35,698 nt of DNA from a virus (IMGVR_UViG_3300035670_009334:1-35698), one strand, 5' to 3'; positions 27,373 to 32,453 are shown, counted from the first letter of the stretch. The notes: a model not told the origin generated them from the sequence alone. Program-made: numbers and translations.

Positions 27373-28045
27373 AATAATTATGTTTTTGTAATATCTCTGT
27401 TATAATTGAGCATAATTTATTAAGGTCTGTTTTGTAAACCTTGTCGCCGTACTTTAATTTAAGATAGGTTTCTCTGTGTTGTGCAGGGATTTCCTTATCT
27501 AAAATGTCTATGATTTGTTGGTCGGCTAAACTAGACAAGATATTATCATCAAAAGATATACTGGCCGAAGCATCTTTAACTTCTTCCATGCCAATAGGTT
27601 TCATAATATTCTTTTTGTTGTTGTTACGATTACTCCAAGAAGAATATTCTTCACACTCACTTTTGTCTGTAAATTCTAAACATTGGCTGGAAGACTTTTT
27701 GCAGTGAGGGTCATATAGGGGGCATGTGAGACATGGTTTATCTGGGCGTTGATAATTATCTCGTTTGTAATTAAAAAGACGATTACGCACGTGGGTCCAT
27801 AAGAAATTTTCTAATGGTCTGGTATTATCGTACTTTTCTAAGCCCTCTAAAGCAAAAATAGCTGCTTGTTGTTTCATGTCCTCATAAGAATGATATCCAA
27901 ATTTAAATTTGTGGCCAAGTCTTTTGCTAATATTTTCTAAAACAATGAGGAACTCTTCTTCGGAAACTCCGTTTGGTAGCTGGCTATTCTGCTTCTTTTT
28001 CTTCTTGGGGCGTATTGCTTTCTTGGTTTTGGTTGGTTTCTTCAT
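27362..28045 (-). CDS. Phage sigma-70-family RNA polymerase factor
   Basis: 227 aa. After a Lys-rich N-terminus, residues 42-100 look like sigma region 2: LGHKFKFGYHSYEDMKQQAA, FALEGLEKYDNTRPLENFLW, HVRNRLFNYKRDNYQR. A Cys cluster follows (Cys105, 108, 115, 122, a C-x2-C-x6-C-x6-C spacing), a possible zinc site. The C-terminus (AQHRETYLKLKYGDKVYKTD, LNKLCSIITEILQKH) could be a reduced region 4. This resembles T4 gp55-like late sigma factors, which redirect host polymerase to phage late promoters. It is near the start of the structural operon. Start at 28045 lacks a good ribosome-binding site and overlaps the 61-aa gene by 62 bases, suggesting coupling. Confidence 0.78.
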   Translation of the reverse strand: MKKPTKTKKAIRPKKKKKQNSQLPNGVSEEEFLIVLENISKRLGHKFKFGYHSYEDMKQQAAIFALEGLEKYDNTRPLENFLWTHVRNRLFNYKRDNYQRPDKPCLTCPLYDPHCKKSSSQCLEFTDKSECEEYSSWSNRNNNKKNIMKPIGMEEVKDASASISFDDNILSSLADQQIIDILDKEIPAQHRETYLKLKYGDKVYKTDLNKLCSIITEILQKHNYYES

Positions 28046-28169
28046 ATAATAATTCAGCTATACTTTTTCCTTGGGGCATAGAAAGATCGTTGGCTACACT
28101 AGTATCTACTCCTGAAGACTTTACGACAAGTACAGAATCGACAGGACGAAAATTATTGAAATTAGTCAT
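27984..28169 (-). CDS. Small leader protein of the structural operon
   Basis: 61 aa from ATG at 28169, preceded by AAGGAGAATAA, the best ribosome-binding site in the operon. The sequence begins MTNFNNFRPVDSVLVVKSSG and ends in a Gln/Glu-rich tail (ESNTPQEEKEAE). There is no recognisable domain and no membrane segment. The last 62 bases overlap the sigma-factor gene in another frame, so it may couple translation of that gene, which has no clear site of its own. Family unknown. Confidence 0.7.
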   Translation of the reverse strand: MTNFNNFRPVDSVLVVKSSGVDTSVANDLSMPQGKSIAELLYEETNQNQESNTPQEEKEAE

Positions 28170-28178
28170 TTATTCTCC

Positions 28179-28209
28179 TTGCGCAAAACTTGCCAATACA
28201 TACTATAAT
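28179..28209 (+). promoter_or_regulatory. Probable rightward promoter with overlapping -10
   Basis: TATAAT on the plus strand (28204-28209) overlaps the minus-strand TATTAT base for base. The best -35 candidate is TTGCGC (28179-28184) with a 19-base spacer, so this side is weaker. It would drive the AT-hook gene starting at 28253. Confidence 0.45.
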
Positions 28210-28232
28210 AGAGTTCTTACACATTTTGTCAA
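28205..28232 (-). promoter_or_regulatory. Promoter of the leftward structural operon
   Basis: Minus-strand TTGACA (28232-28227) is followed after 16 bases by TATTAT (28210-28205). Transcription would begin near 28198, about 29 bases before the strong ribosome-binding site and ATG of the 61-aa gene. It is the only strong minus-strand promoter I found ahead of the packaging genes. Confidence 0.75.
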
Positions 28233-28252
28233 CTTTAACTAGGAAAACAATT

Positions 28253-28495
28253 ATGGCAAATTATAAAAAATGGTCAAGTACAGAAGCCGAATTCATCCAG
28301 AACAATCATAATATTTTGTGTGATGAGGTTTTGGCCGATAAATTAAGTAATATGACAGGAGAAAAGATTACTACAGCTATGGTTCGAAGACAGCGACGCA
28401 AGTTGGCATTAAAGAAGCCAAGAGGCAGACCTCGAAAGAATCAGAGTATTACTACTACAAATGAACAAAACCCTAGTTCGATGTTGTTGTCATAA
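28253..28495 (+). CDS. Small DNA-binding protein with AT-hook
   Basis: 80 aa from ATG at 28253 (AGGAAAACAATT upstream); the frame is open for 21 more codons but this start has the ribosome-binding site. Residues 5-55 (KKWSSTEAEFIQNNHNILCD, EVLADKLSNMTGEKITTAMV) look like a helix-turn-helix of the kind seen at the start of the probable small terminase here. It is followed by KLALKKPRGRPRKNQS, whose RGRPRK core is an AT-hook that binds the minor groove of AT-rich DNA. Transcribed divergently from the structural operon, it may regulate the shared promoter region. Function is inferred. Confidence 0.78.
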   Translation: MANYKKWSSTEAEFIQNNHNILCDEVLADKLSNMTGEKITTAMVRRQRRKLALKKPRGRPRKNQSITTTNEQNPSSMLLS

Positions 28496-28516
28496 GATAA
28501 GAAAGGATTTTTATTT

Positions 28517-28768
28517 ATGAAAAGTATCTTGTTGTGTTTGATTATGTATTTGGGTGTTCAAAGTTCACTATTAGCACAAACGGTATGGGTGCCGGTATAT
28601 CAGCCCCAACCAGCAGTAGTGCAATTACCTCCTCCTGTGGTGGTTATGCAGAAGGAGCTTGTTCCTGTTTACTATTTTAATCCGTATGTACATTATGGGT
28701 GGACTCCGTGCTGGAGACGGTGGTGGTGTCCTCAGCCACAGTATCAGTGGGTATATGTTCCATATTGA
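28517..28768 (+). CDS. Small secreted Pro/Tyr/Trp-rich protein
   Basis: 83 aa with AAAGGA ahead of ATG at 28517. The first 21 residues are a signal peptide (MKSILLCLIMYLGVQSSLLA, cleavage probably after LLAQ or LLA). The mature part is rich in Pro, Tyr, Trp and Val (VWVPVYQPQPAVVQLPPPVV, WRRWWCPQPQYQWVYVPY) with two Cys that could pair. I associate such low-complexity exported proteins with planctomycete-like genomes, a weak host clue. It may be a host-derived accessory (moron) gene acting at the cell envelope. It ends at a good terminator and follows the AT-hook gene closely. Confidence 0.72.
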   Translation: MKSILLCLIMYLGVQSSLLAQTVWVPVYQPQPAVVQLPPPVVVMQKELVPVYYFNPYVHYGWTPCWRRWWCPQPQYQWVYVPY

Positions 28769-28797
28769 TTGAATTATAAATTGTGAGGATAAGTTTT

Positions 28798-28834
28798 AAA
28801 AGGCTGCTGGGTAATTCCGGCGGCCTTTTTGTTT
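28798..28834 (+). terminator. Intrinsic terminator after the secreted-protein gene
   Basis: Stem AGGCTGCTGG / CCGGCGGCCT (28801-28810 and 28817-28826, two G-U pairs in RNA) with loop GTAATT, preceded by A residues and followed by TTTTGTTT. It ends the short rightward unit and isolates it from the small-gene array. Confidence 0.88.
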
Positions 28835-29007
28835 ATAGGGCCTCGATTCTTAGCGACACGAAACAAACTATGATGGCCTAACTTAATAGTTTAGGTAATA
28901 CATATACTTATATGGGTCCATACTGTGTGTAAACCCCGGCCGGTTTTTTGAGACACAATCTCAATATCCTTTGAAAACAAAAAAACCCCCTATGGTATGG
29001 TGTTGAT
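28835..29007. other. Gene-free stretch before the first 80-bp element
   Basis: No convincing gene. It holds an imperfect inverted repeat CCTAACTTAATAGTTTAGG (28875-28893) and a short AAACC...GGTTT hairpin followed by T residues (28931-28949) that could act as a weak second terminator. Nothing else stands out. Confidence 0.4.
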
Positions 29008-29087
29008 ATAAAATGTTGATATATAAGGAGTTATGTAAAAAATGCAGGCGAAAATTTGACCTAACTCCTTTACTGACAACAACTTAC
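29008..29087 (+). repeat. 80-bp bipartite element, copy 1
   Basis: Two 27-bp imperfect inverted-repeat units begin at 29008 and 29061, exactly 53 bp apart. Unit 1 is the most degenerate (left arm ATAAAATGTT, right arm AAGGAGTTAT); unit 2 has arms CTAACTCCTT and AACAACTTAC. The 26-bp spacer ends in AAAATTTGAC. It stands upstream of the first sigma-54-like promoter. Confidence 0.85.
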
Positions 29088-29120
29088 GTTCAGTTTGCCT
29101 GAGCAAGTGCTGTGCCATTT

Positions 29121-29160
29121 GCAAAATGCAACACTTTTTGCAAAATGCAATGCAAAATGC
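29121..29160 (+). promoter_or_regulatory. Three GCAAAATGC sites (putative activator sites), block A
   Basis: Identical 9-mers GCAAAATGC at 29121-29129, 29140-29148 and 29152-29160, some extended to the palindrome TTGCAAAATGCAA. They lie about 105-140 bp upstream of the predicted start site of the sigma-54-like promoter, the usual distance for an enhancer-binding activator. Confidence 0.65.
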
Positions 29161-29234
29161 TACAGTAACGGTTTTGTAAAATATACAATCGCAAAAAATG
29201 CCTATACGTATTGCTCAAAAAATATTTTTCCGAA

Positions 29235-29250
29235 TGGCACGGTATGTGCA
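29235..29250 (+). promoter_or_regulatory. Sigma-54-like promoter A
   Basis: TGGCACGGTATGTGCA: GG (29236-29237) and GC (29248-29249) are separated by the canonical 10 bp of -24/-12 promoters. It is preceded by AAAAAATATTTTTCC and followed by a purine-rich leader to ATG at 29284. It is one of three closely similar promoters in this array. Confidence 0.65.
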
Positions 29251-29283
29251 TTTATATATGGTAAGAAAGAAAGAGGAAAGAAA

Positions 29284-29481
29284 ATGAAAACTTCGAATAC
29301 CTATCGTCGCCATACCCAAGTGTTCATGGGTTGGCAGATCAGTTTCCTAAGCAATGGACAGGTGTACAACGGAAAGTTAGATACTCGCTATCGTTCATGG
29401 GTTGATGCTCAACTTCGCGTTCAGCGTCAATATCCTGATGCTACCGAAATCAGCATCGTGAAGATCATGTCGGAAGACTGA
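29284..29481 (+). CDS. Small paralogous protein, array family 1
   Basis: 65 aa from ATG at 29284, placed there because the purine leader (GAAAGAAAGAGGAAAGAAA) directly precedes it; the longer open frame runs through the promoter and activator sites. HTQVFMGWQISFLSNGQVYN is followed by a helix (RSWVDAQLRVQRQYPDATE). It is clearly related to the 71-aa protein at 32013 (HIFMGWEVSF, YVQSRYPNAT) and shares the W...G...YP layout with the one at 30256. Probably a small alpha/beta domain; function unknown. Confidence 0.75.
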   Translation: MKTSNTYRRHTQVFMGWQISFLSNGQVYNGKLDTRYRSWVDAQLRVQRQYPDATEISIVKIMSED

Positions 29482-29498
29482 TCGCCCGATAGGGGGGA

Positions 29499-29526
29499 TT
29501 GACAAATAAAGTTTTTTTGGTAGACT
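29499..29526 (+). promoter_or_regulatory. Sigma-70-type promoter (TTGACA-16-TAGACT)
   Basis: TTGACA 29499-29504, spacer of 16 bases, TAGACT 29521-29526, then a polypurine leader to the gene at 29555. A CCC/GGG mini-hairpin lies just upstream (29485-29494). Confidence 0.8.
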
Positions 29527-29554
29527 GAAAGAAGAAAGAAAGAGAGAGTTGATT

Positions 29555-29770
29555 ATGTTGAAGAAGTTTGTGAATGCTAAGGCTCAGATTTGGGGTTACG
29601 AGGCTTCGGCTTGTACGATTGTTTACGAGGTTTCAACGGGTAAGTTTTTCGCTGAATGTGAATCTACTCTTGCTCGTCGTCGTTTAACCGATTCAAACTA
29701 TGAAGAAGTGTTGAACGATATGTTTTACGATTACTGCTGTGAAAATGCAGACTACATGGGAGTTTCATGA
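29555..29770 (+). CDS. Small protein of unknown function
   Basis: 71 aa from ATG at 29555; a TTG two codons earlier (29549) is possible but the ATG sits better after the GAAAGAGAGAG leader. Sequence MLKKFVNAKAQIWGYEASAC, then strands (TIVYEVSTGKFFAECEST), a basic LARRR and an acidic helix (NYEEVLNDMFYDYCCENADY). Four Cys are present but not in a zinc pattern. Its stop overlaps the next start (ATGA). No family recognised. Confidence 0.72.
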   Translation: MLKKFVNAKAQIWGYEASACTIVYEVSTGKFFAECESTLARRRLTDSNYEEVLNDMFYDYCCENADYMGVS

Positions 29771-29919
29771 TGACGATTCAAGTACAAAATACGATTCGCC
29801 GCCTAGTTGCTCACCACGGGTATAGTGCTACATTTGTACAGGATATGGGAGAGGGTATAAGTTTGTACAGTATCGGTGGCATGTACTACCGCATTAGGGG
29901 GGATGGTACGATTCTCTGA
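29767..29919 (+). CDS. Small protein, translationally coupled
   Basis: 50 aa (MMTIQVQNTIRRLVAHHGYS ... YYRIRGDGTIL). ATG at 29767 overlaps the preceding TGA, so coupling supplies the start. The pattern of an N-terminal amphipathic helix followed by three beta strands (ATFVQDMG, SLYSIGG, YYRIRGDG) looks like a compact real fold. Ends just before the second 80-bp element. Unknown function. Confidence 0.6.
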   Translation: MMTIQVQNTIRRLVAHHGYSATFVQDMGEGISLYSIGGMYYRIRGDGTIL

Positions 29920-29928
29920 AAGATTGAC

Positions 29929-30008
29929 GTAAACCCTTGTGACATAAGGAGTTACGACAAAAATTCGCCCGCAAATTTGACGTAAGTGCTTGCTACATAA
30001 GGAGTTAC
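29929..30008 (+). repeat. 80-bp bipartite element, copy 2
   Basis: Units at 29929-29955 (arms GTAAACCCTT / AAGGAGTTAC) and 29982-30008 (GTAAGTGCTT / AAGGAGTTAC), starts 53 bp apart. Spacer ends GCAAATTTGAC, nearly the same as in copy 3. It separates the genes ending at 29919 from the promoter at 30205. Confidence 0.92.
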
Positions 30009-30075
30009 AGCTAATCCGCTCGTTTAGCAAACGCTGTGCCAAAAGAGCACCACAAGATATAGTGGTTGAACTGTT

Positions 30076-30136
30076 GCAAAATGCTACAAAAGCGTCTATA
30101 TATAGGTTGCAAAATGCAAAAACTGTAGCAAAATGC
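30076..30136 (+). promoter_or_regulatory. Three GCAAAATGC sites, block B
   Basis: GCAAAATGC at 30076-30084, 30109-30117 and 30128-30136, flanked by TT..TA or TA..TG so that they extend as inverted repeats. They lie about 99-150 bp upstream of the start site predicted for promoter B, as in block A. Confidence 0.65.
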
Positions 30137-30204
30137 TGCACCTACCAATGGGGGGTGATACTCAAAAATGCCTTGTTTTGTAGGCTCAAAAATATTTTTG
30201 GGTT

Positions 30205-30220
30205 TGGCACGACAAGTGCA
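30205..30220 (+). promoter_or_regulatory. Sigma-54-like promoter B
   Basis: TGGCACGACAAGTGCA with GG (30206-30207) and GC (30218-30219) 10 bp apart; preceded by AAAAATATTTTTGGGTT and followed by TTATATAG and the leader GGTAGAAAGAAAGAG. Confidence 0.65.
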
Positions 30221-30255
30221 TTATATAGTAGGTAGAAAGAAAGAGAGTGTTAGAT

Positions 30256-30471
30256 ATGCAAAAGAGTGTTTCAGTCAACGATTTCATCGGTAGCCTTCCC
30301 CGGATTCGCAGCCGTCGAATCTGGCATGTGATCATCGACGGTGTGATCGTACAGGGTGTTTCCGCTAAGGATAACCGCAAGGCTACGGCCGAAGCGTATA
30401 TCGCAAGCAAGTATCCTGGACAAGCGTTCACCCTGAAGTTTCACGAATGGCGTATGGGTGCCCCCCGATAG
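30256..30471 (+). CDS. Small paralogous protein, array family 1 (divergent member)
   Basis: 71 aa from ATG at 30256; a GTG at 30247 is in frame but the ATG is preferred. Sequence MQKSVSVNDFIGSLPRIRSR, RIWHVIIDGVIVQGVSAKDN, then a helix and YPGQAFTLKF. The W..I..G....G......A...I..KYP layout parallels the proteins at 29284 and 32013, suggesting a shared small fold. Its TAG stop lies in the loop of a CCCC/GGGG hairpin directly before the next promoter. Unknown function. Confidence 0.72.
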   Translation: MQKSVSVNDFIGSLPRIRSRRIWHVIIDGVIVQGVSAKDNRKATAEAYIASKYPGQAFTLKFHEWRMGAPR

Positions 30472-30477
30472 TGGGGC

Positions 30478-30505
30478 TTGACGCGGCGGGATTTTTTACT
30501 AGACT
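30478..30505 (+). promoter_or_regulatory. Sigma-70-type promoter (TTGACG-16-TAGACT)
   Basis: TTGACG 30478-30483, 16 bases, TAGACT 30500-30505, directly after the GGGG arm of the stop-codon hairpin; leader GAAAGAAAGAAAGAGAGAG to ATG at 30529. Confidence 0.78.
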
Positions 30506-30528
30506 GAAAGAAAGAAAGAGAGAGAAAA

Positions 30529-30702
30529 ATGAGTTGCCCTGATCCCCTTCACGATTATGCCGATTACGAAATGAACGTTCTGTATATGAGCGATTGTTGT
30601 GGAGCATATATGAGCGATGAGCATATCTGCTACGAAATCTGCCCCGATTGTCGTGAACACTGCGAAGTGTTGACTGAGGAATATGCAGTATCCCCCAACT
30701 GA
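30529..30702 (+). CDS. Cys-rich small zinc-finger-like protein
   Basis: 57 aa (MSCPDPLHDYADYEMNVLYM ... EEYAVSPN). SDCCGAYMSDEHICYEICPD with CREHCE gives a CC...C...C..C...C arrangement, a zinc-ribbon-like pattern I know from small phage proteins (CCGA...CP.C.EHCE). The start follows a purine leader and a TTGACG promoter; the TGA stop lies inside a CCCC/GGGG hairpin. It probably binds zinc and may touch nucleic acid or protein. Function unknown. Confidence 0.75.
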   Translation: MSCPDPLHDYADYEMNVLYMSDCCGAYMSDEHICYEICPDCREHCEVLTEEYAVSPN

Positions 30703-30707
30703 GGGGA

Positions 30708-30735
30708 TTGGCGACACAAGATTTTTTGCTAGAAT
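30708..30735 (+). promoter_or_regulatory. Sigma-70-type promoter (TTGGCG-16-TAGAAT)
   Basis: TTGGCG 30708-30713, 16 bases, TAGAAT 30730-30735; preceded two bases earlier by the GGGG of the stop hairpin and followed by ACGAAAGAAAGAGAG before ATG at 30768. Confidence 0.7.
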
Positions 30736-30767
30736 ACAACCAACACGAAAGAAAGAGAGAAAAGAAA

Positions 30768-31085
30768 ATGAAGTTTGAAATCATTGAAAATGCAAAGCGT
30801 CAAGCGTTCCTGTGCTTCAAGGGTATCGCCATTCCACACCAGCCATCCCTCGCAAGCGGGGTCTATGGCCCGATTCGTAGCGAAAAGGTTTTGAAGTTCA
30901 ATCGTAAGGCTATGCGTACACTGGCCAAGCGTACACTAGAAAAAGCTGACCCCCGCCTTGTGGGGGGTGAGGATCGTATGCGGTTCAAGGTTGGCAAGCC
31001 CGGTTCTCGCGAAAGGGTGGAGGCGTTGGCTATGCAATATGCCAGCCTGTCCGAAAACGAGATGTCCCCCTTTATGGGGGATTGA
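30768..31085 (+). CDS. Small basic protein of unknown function
   Basis: 105 aa from ATG at 30768, chosen for the leader GAAAGAAAGAGAGAAAAGAAA; the frame is open upstream through the promoter. Begins MKFEIIENAKRQAFLCFKGI; the centre is Arg/Lys-rich (KFNRKAMRTLAKRTLEKADP) and helical, ending ALAMQYASLSENEMSP. A CCCCC/GGGGG palindrome occurs within the gene (30953-30970) and another (31066-31080) just before the TGA. Possibly nucleic-acid binding from charge. No family recognised. Confidence 0.75.
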   Translation: MKFEIIENAKRQAFLCFKGIAIPHQPSLASGVYGPIRSEKVLKFNRKAMRTLAKRTLEKADPRLVGGEDRMRFKVGKPGSRERVEALAMQYASLSENEMSPFMGD

Positions 31086-31119
31086 TGCTCGACCCCTCTG
31101 TGGTGGGGTGTACATTTGT

Positions 31120-31138
31120 ACCGGCTGAACCAGCCGGT
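31120..31138 (+). terminator. Stable GC hairpin, probable transcription end
   Basis: Perfect stem ACCGGCTG / CAGCCGGT (31120-31127 and 31131-31138) with a three-base loop. No T-run follows, so termination is only possible. A paralogous hairpin precedes element 4. Confidence 0.45.
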
Positions 31139-31164
31139 TGACATATGATGACAGCTAGCCAGCC

Positions 31165-31244
31165 GTAAACCCTTGCTGCGTAAGGACTTACGACGAATTT
31201 TCGCCCGCAAATTTGACGTAACTCCTTTGATACCAACAACTTAC
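31165..31244 (+). repeat. 80-bp bipartite element, copy 3
   Basis: Units at 31165-31191 (arms GTAAACCCTT / AAGGACTTAC) and 31218-31244 (GTAACTCCTT / AACAACTTAC), starts 53 bp apart, with an AT-rich spacer ending GCAAATTTGAC. It lies in a 405-base gene-free gap that also holds the activator-like sites and promoter C. Confidence 0.92.
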
Positions 31245-31296
31245 GACGAGTGCATTGTGGTGCCTGATTTTTAGGCACACTATATATGGGGGTGGT

Positions 31297-31368
31297 GCAT
31301 TATGCTACACTTTGCAGTTTTAGGCCGAGATACGCGACGCAAAATGATACACTGCTGTAGCGTTTTGC
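31297..31368 (+). promoter_or_regulatory. Three GCAAAATGC-like sites, block C
   Basis: Variants of the same 9-mer: GCATTATGC at 31297-31305, GCAAAATGA at 31339-31347 and GCGTTTTGC at 31360-31368 (GTAGCAAAACGCTA when read on the other strand). They lie about 105-170 bp upstream of the start site predicted for promoter C. Less conserved than in blocks A and B. Confidence 0.5.
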
Positions 31369-31443
31369 TACGCTCAAAAACTAGGCACAAAAAGTAGCAT
31401 AGCGTTTTTCCCGTGAAAATCGCACAAAAAATATTTTTCGGTT

Positions 31444-31459
31444 TGGCACGGCGATTGCA
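31444..31459 (+). promoter_or_regulatory. Sigma-54-like promoter C (exact consensus)
   Basis: TGGCACGGCGATTGCA agrees with the published -24/-12 consensus TGGCACG-N4-TTGCW at every position, with GG (31445-31446) and GC (31457-31458) 10 bp apart. It is preceded by AAAAAATATTTTTCGG and followed by TTATATAGAGG and the polypurine leader of the gene at 31491. Confidence 0.7.
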
Positions 31460-31490
31460 TTATATAGAGGTAAGAAAGAGAGAGTGAAAA

Positions 31491-31688
31491 ATGAAGATTG
31501 GTGATATCGTCAATGTGGTCTATGCAACCGGTGAGATTTTCGAAGGTACGGTTGAGAATATTCGGAACATTCCGGGTAAGGGTATTCTGTTGCTCATCAA
31601 TGATGAGGCGGTAGGATACCGATCAGTCTACGCTAACAAGTGTGGTCACATAGTCTACCGGTCACCGGGAGCAGTCACCCCTGATTGA
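31491..31688 (+). CDS. Small beta-rich protein
   Basis: 65 aa (MKIGDIVNVVYATGEIFEGT, then VENIRNIPGKGILLLINDEA and GYRSVYANKCGHIVY). The strand pattern and GD-V....G....G.V motif suggest a small SH3-like barrel as in KOW or Tudor folds; this is a structural guess. The leader AAGAAAGAGAGAGTGAAAA precedes ATG at 31491. The TGA stop lies in the loop of an ACCCC/GGGGT hairpin fused to the next promoter. Confidence 0.72.
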   Translation: MKIGDIVNVVYATGEIFEGTVENIRNIPGKGILLLINDEAVGYRSVYANKCGHIVYRSPGAVTPD

Positions 31689-31693
31689 GGGGG

Positions 31694-31722
31694 TTGACAC
31701 GGCGGGAAAAGTTTAGTAGAGT
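31694..31722 (+). promoter_or_regulatory. Sigma-70-type promoter (TTGACA-17-TAGAGT)
   Basis: TTGACA 31694-31699, 17 bases, TAGAGT 31717-31722; the -35 begins directly at the end of the GGGGG arm of the stop hairpin. Confidence 0.78.
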
Positions 31723-31746
31723 AACGGAAGAAAGAGAGAAAGAAAA

Positions 31747-32001
31747 ATGAGAAAGCCTCCTAAGACTAGCACGATTCTGAAAAGCATCAATCGGTATGCC
31801 TACATTGCCGGTTTCACCTACCACCCCCAAACGGATGGTACTATACGTTTGTTCGATATCAAAGCAAACTACTACGTTTTTCGTGGGTCGCGTCAACGTG
31901 CGGCACAGTTTGTAGTCGATGAGTTGTGGATGAAGTATCATCGTGAACACCCGTATGAGGGTGAGTTAGTCAAGAGTATGTTTCCTGTGGTTGTTGAGTG
32001 A
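31747..32001 (+). CDS. Small protein of unknown function
   Basis: 84 aa. Begins MRKPPKTSTILKSINRYAYI, then strands (AGFTYHPQTDGTIRLFDIKA, NYYVFRGS) and a helix (QRAAQFVVDELWMKYHREHP) with an acidic end. The layout of strands, then a helix with A...V...W, is loosely like the family-1 proteins but I cannot show homology. The leader GGAAGAAAGAGAGAAAGAAAA precedes ATG at 31747. It is followed by a close paralogue-family gene at 32013. Confidence 0.72.
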   Translation: MRKPPKTSTILKSINRYAYIAGFTYHPQTDGTIRLFDIKANYYVFRGSRQRAAQFVVDELWMKYHREHPYEGELVKSMFPVVVE

Positions 32002-32012
32002 AAGAGAGAAAG

Positions 32013-32228
32013 ATGATGAGAAGTATCCCCTTTGATTATGATTCGTACAAAAATCGCCATGAGCATATTTTCATGGGTTGGGAAGTGTCATTCACAATGG
32101 ATGGTAAGCGTTGGGAAATGAGACTAGGCACAAAGCGTCAAACAAAAATGGACGCTACACTGTACGTACAGTCACGCTATCCTAACGCCACTAACATTCG
32201 TTGTGGTAAGATTATTTGTGAAGTCTGA
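32013..32228 (+). CDS. Small paralogous protein, array family 1
   Basis: 71 aa from ATG at 32013 (a second ATG follows at once); GTG at 31998 is in frame but lies in the purine leader. MMRSIPFDYDSYKNRHEHIF, MGWEVSFTMDGKRWEMRLGT and DATLYVQSRYPNATNI align with the 65-aa protein at 29284 over most of its length, so the two are duplicates across array blocks. Predicted small alpha/beta fold; function unknown. Confidence 0.75.
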   Translation: MMRSIPFDYDSYKNRHEHIFMGWEVSFTMDGKRWEMRLGTKRQTKMDATLYVQSRYPNATNIRCGKIICEV

Positions 32229-32245
32229 AGAAAGAGAGACAGAGA

Positions 32246-32434
32246 ATGAACGGTTATTACGCTCCAGCGTTTGAGGATATGCAAACCATCACGATTCAAA
32301 TGACACTACGTCAAGCACAGATCGAACTAGATCACGCCGATGGTGCTACTCGTGAAGTTTTGTGTGAGGTGATTCGTGGTGCTGCTCGTGAACTGTTGTT
32401 CAGGTATCAGCAGTCGATCCGCAACATACCCTAA
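32246..32434 (+). CDS. Small helical protein
   Basis: 62 aa (MNGYYAPAFEDMQTITIQMT, then LRQAQIELDHADGATREVLC and EVIRGAARELLFRYQQSIRN). Two amphipathic helices dominate. The leader GAAGAAAGAGAGACAGAGA precedes ATG at 32246, 17 bases after the previous stop. The stop TAA falls in the loop of an ATACCC/GGGTAT hairpin. No known family. Confidence 0.7.
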   Translation: MNGYYAPAFEDMQTITIQMTLRQAQIELDHADGATREVLCEVIRGAARELLFRYQQSIRNIP

Positions 32435-32453
32435 TGGTGGGGTATACGGTTGT

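Noticed and set aside
29095-29283. N-terminal extension of the 65-aa protein
   Set aside because: It would run through the activator-like sites and the promoter; the leader and the paralogue at 32013 support the later start.
29929-31244. RNA genes or riboswitches formed by the inverted repeats
   Set aside because: Arms pair imperfectly with A-C and A-G mismatches that are not compensated between copies, and they lie upstream of the promoters; a DNA-binding role fits better.
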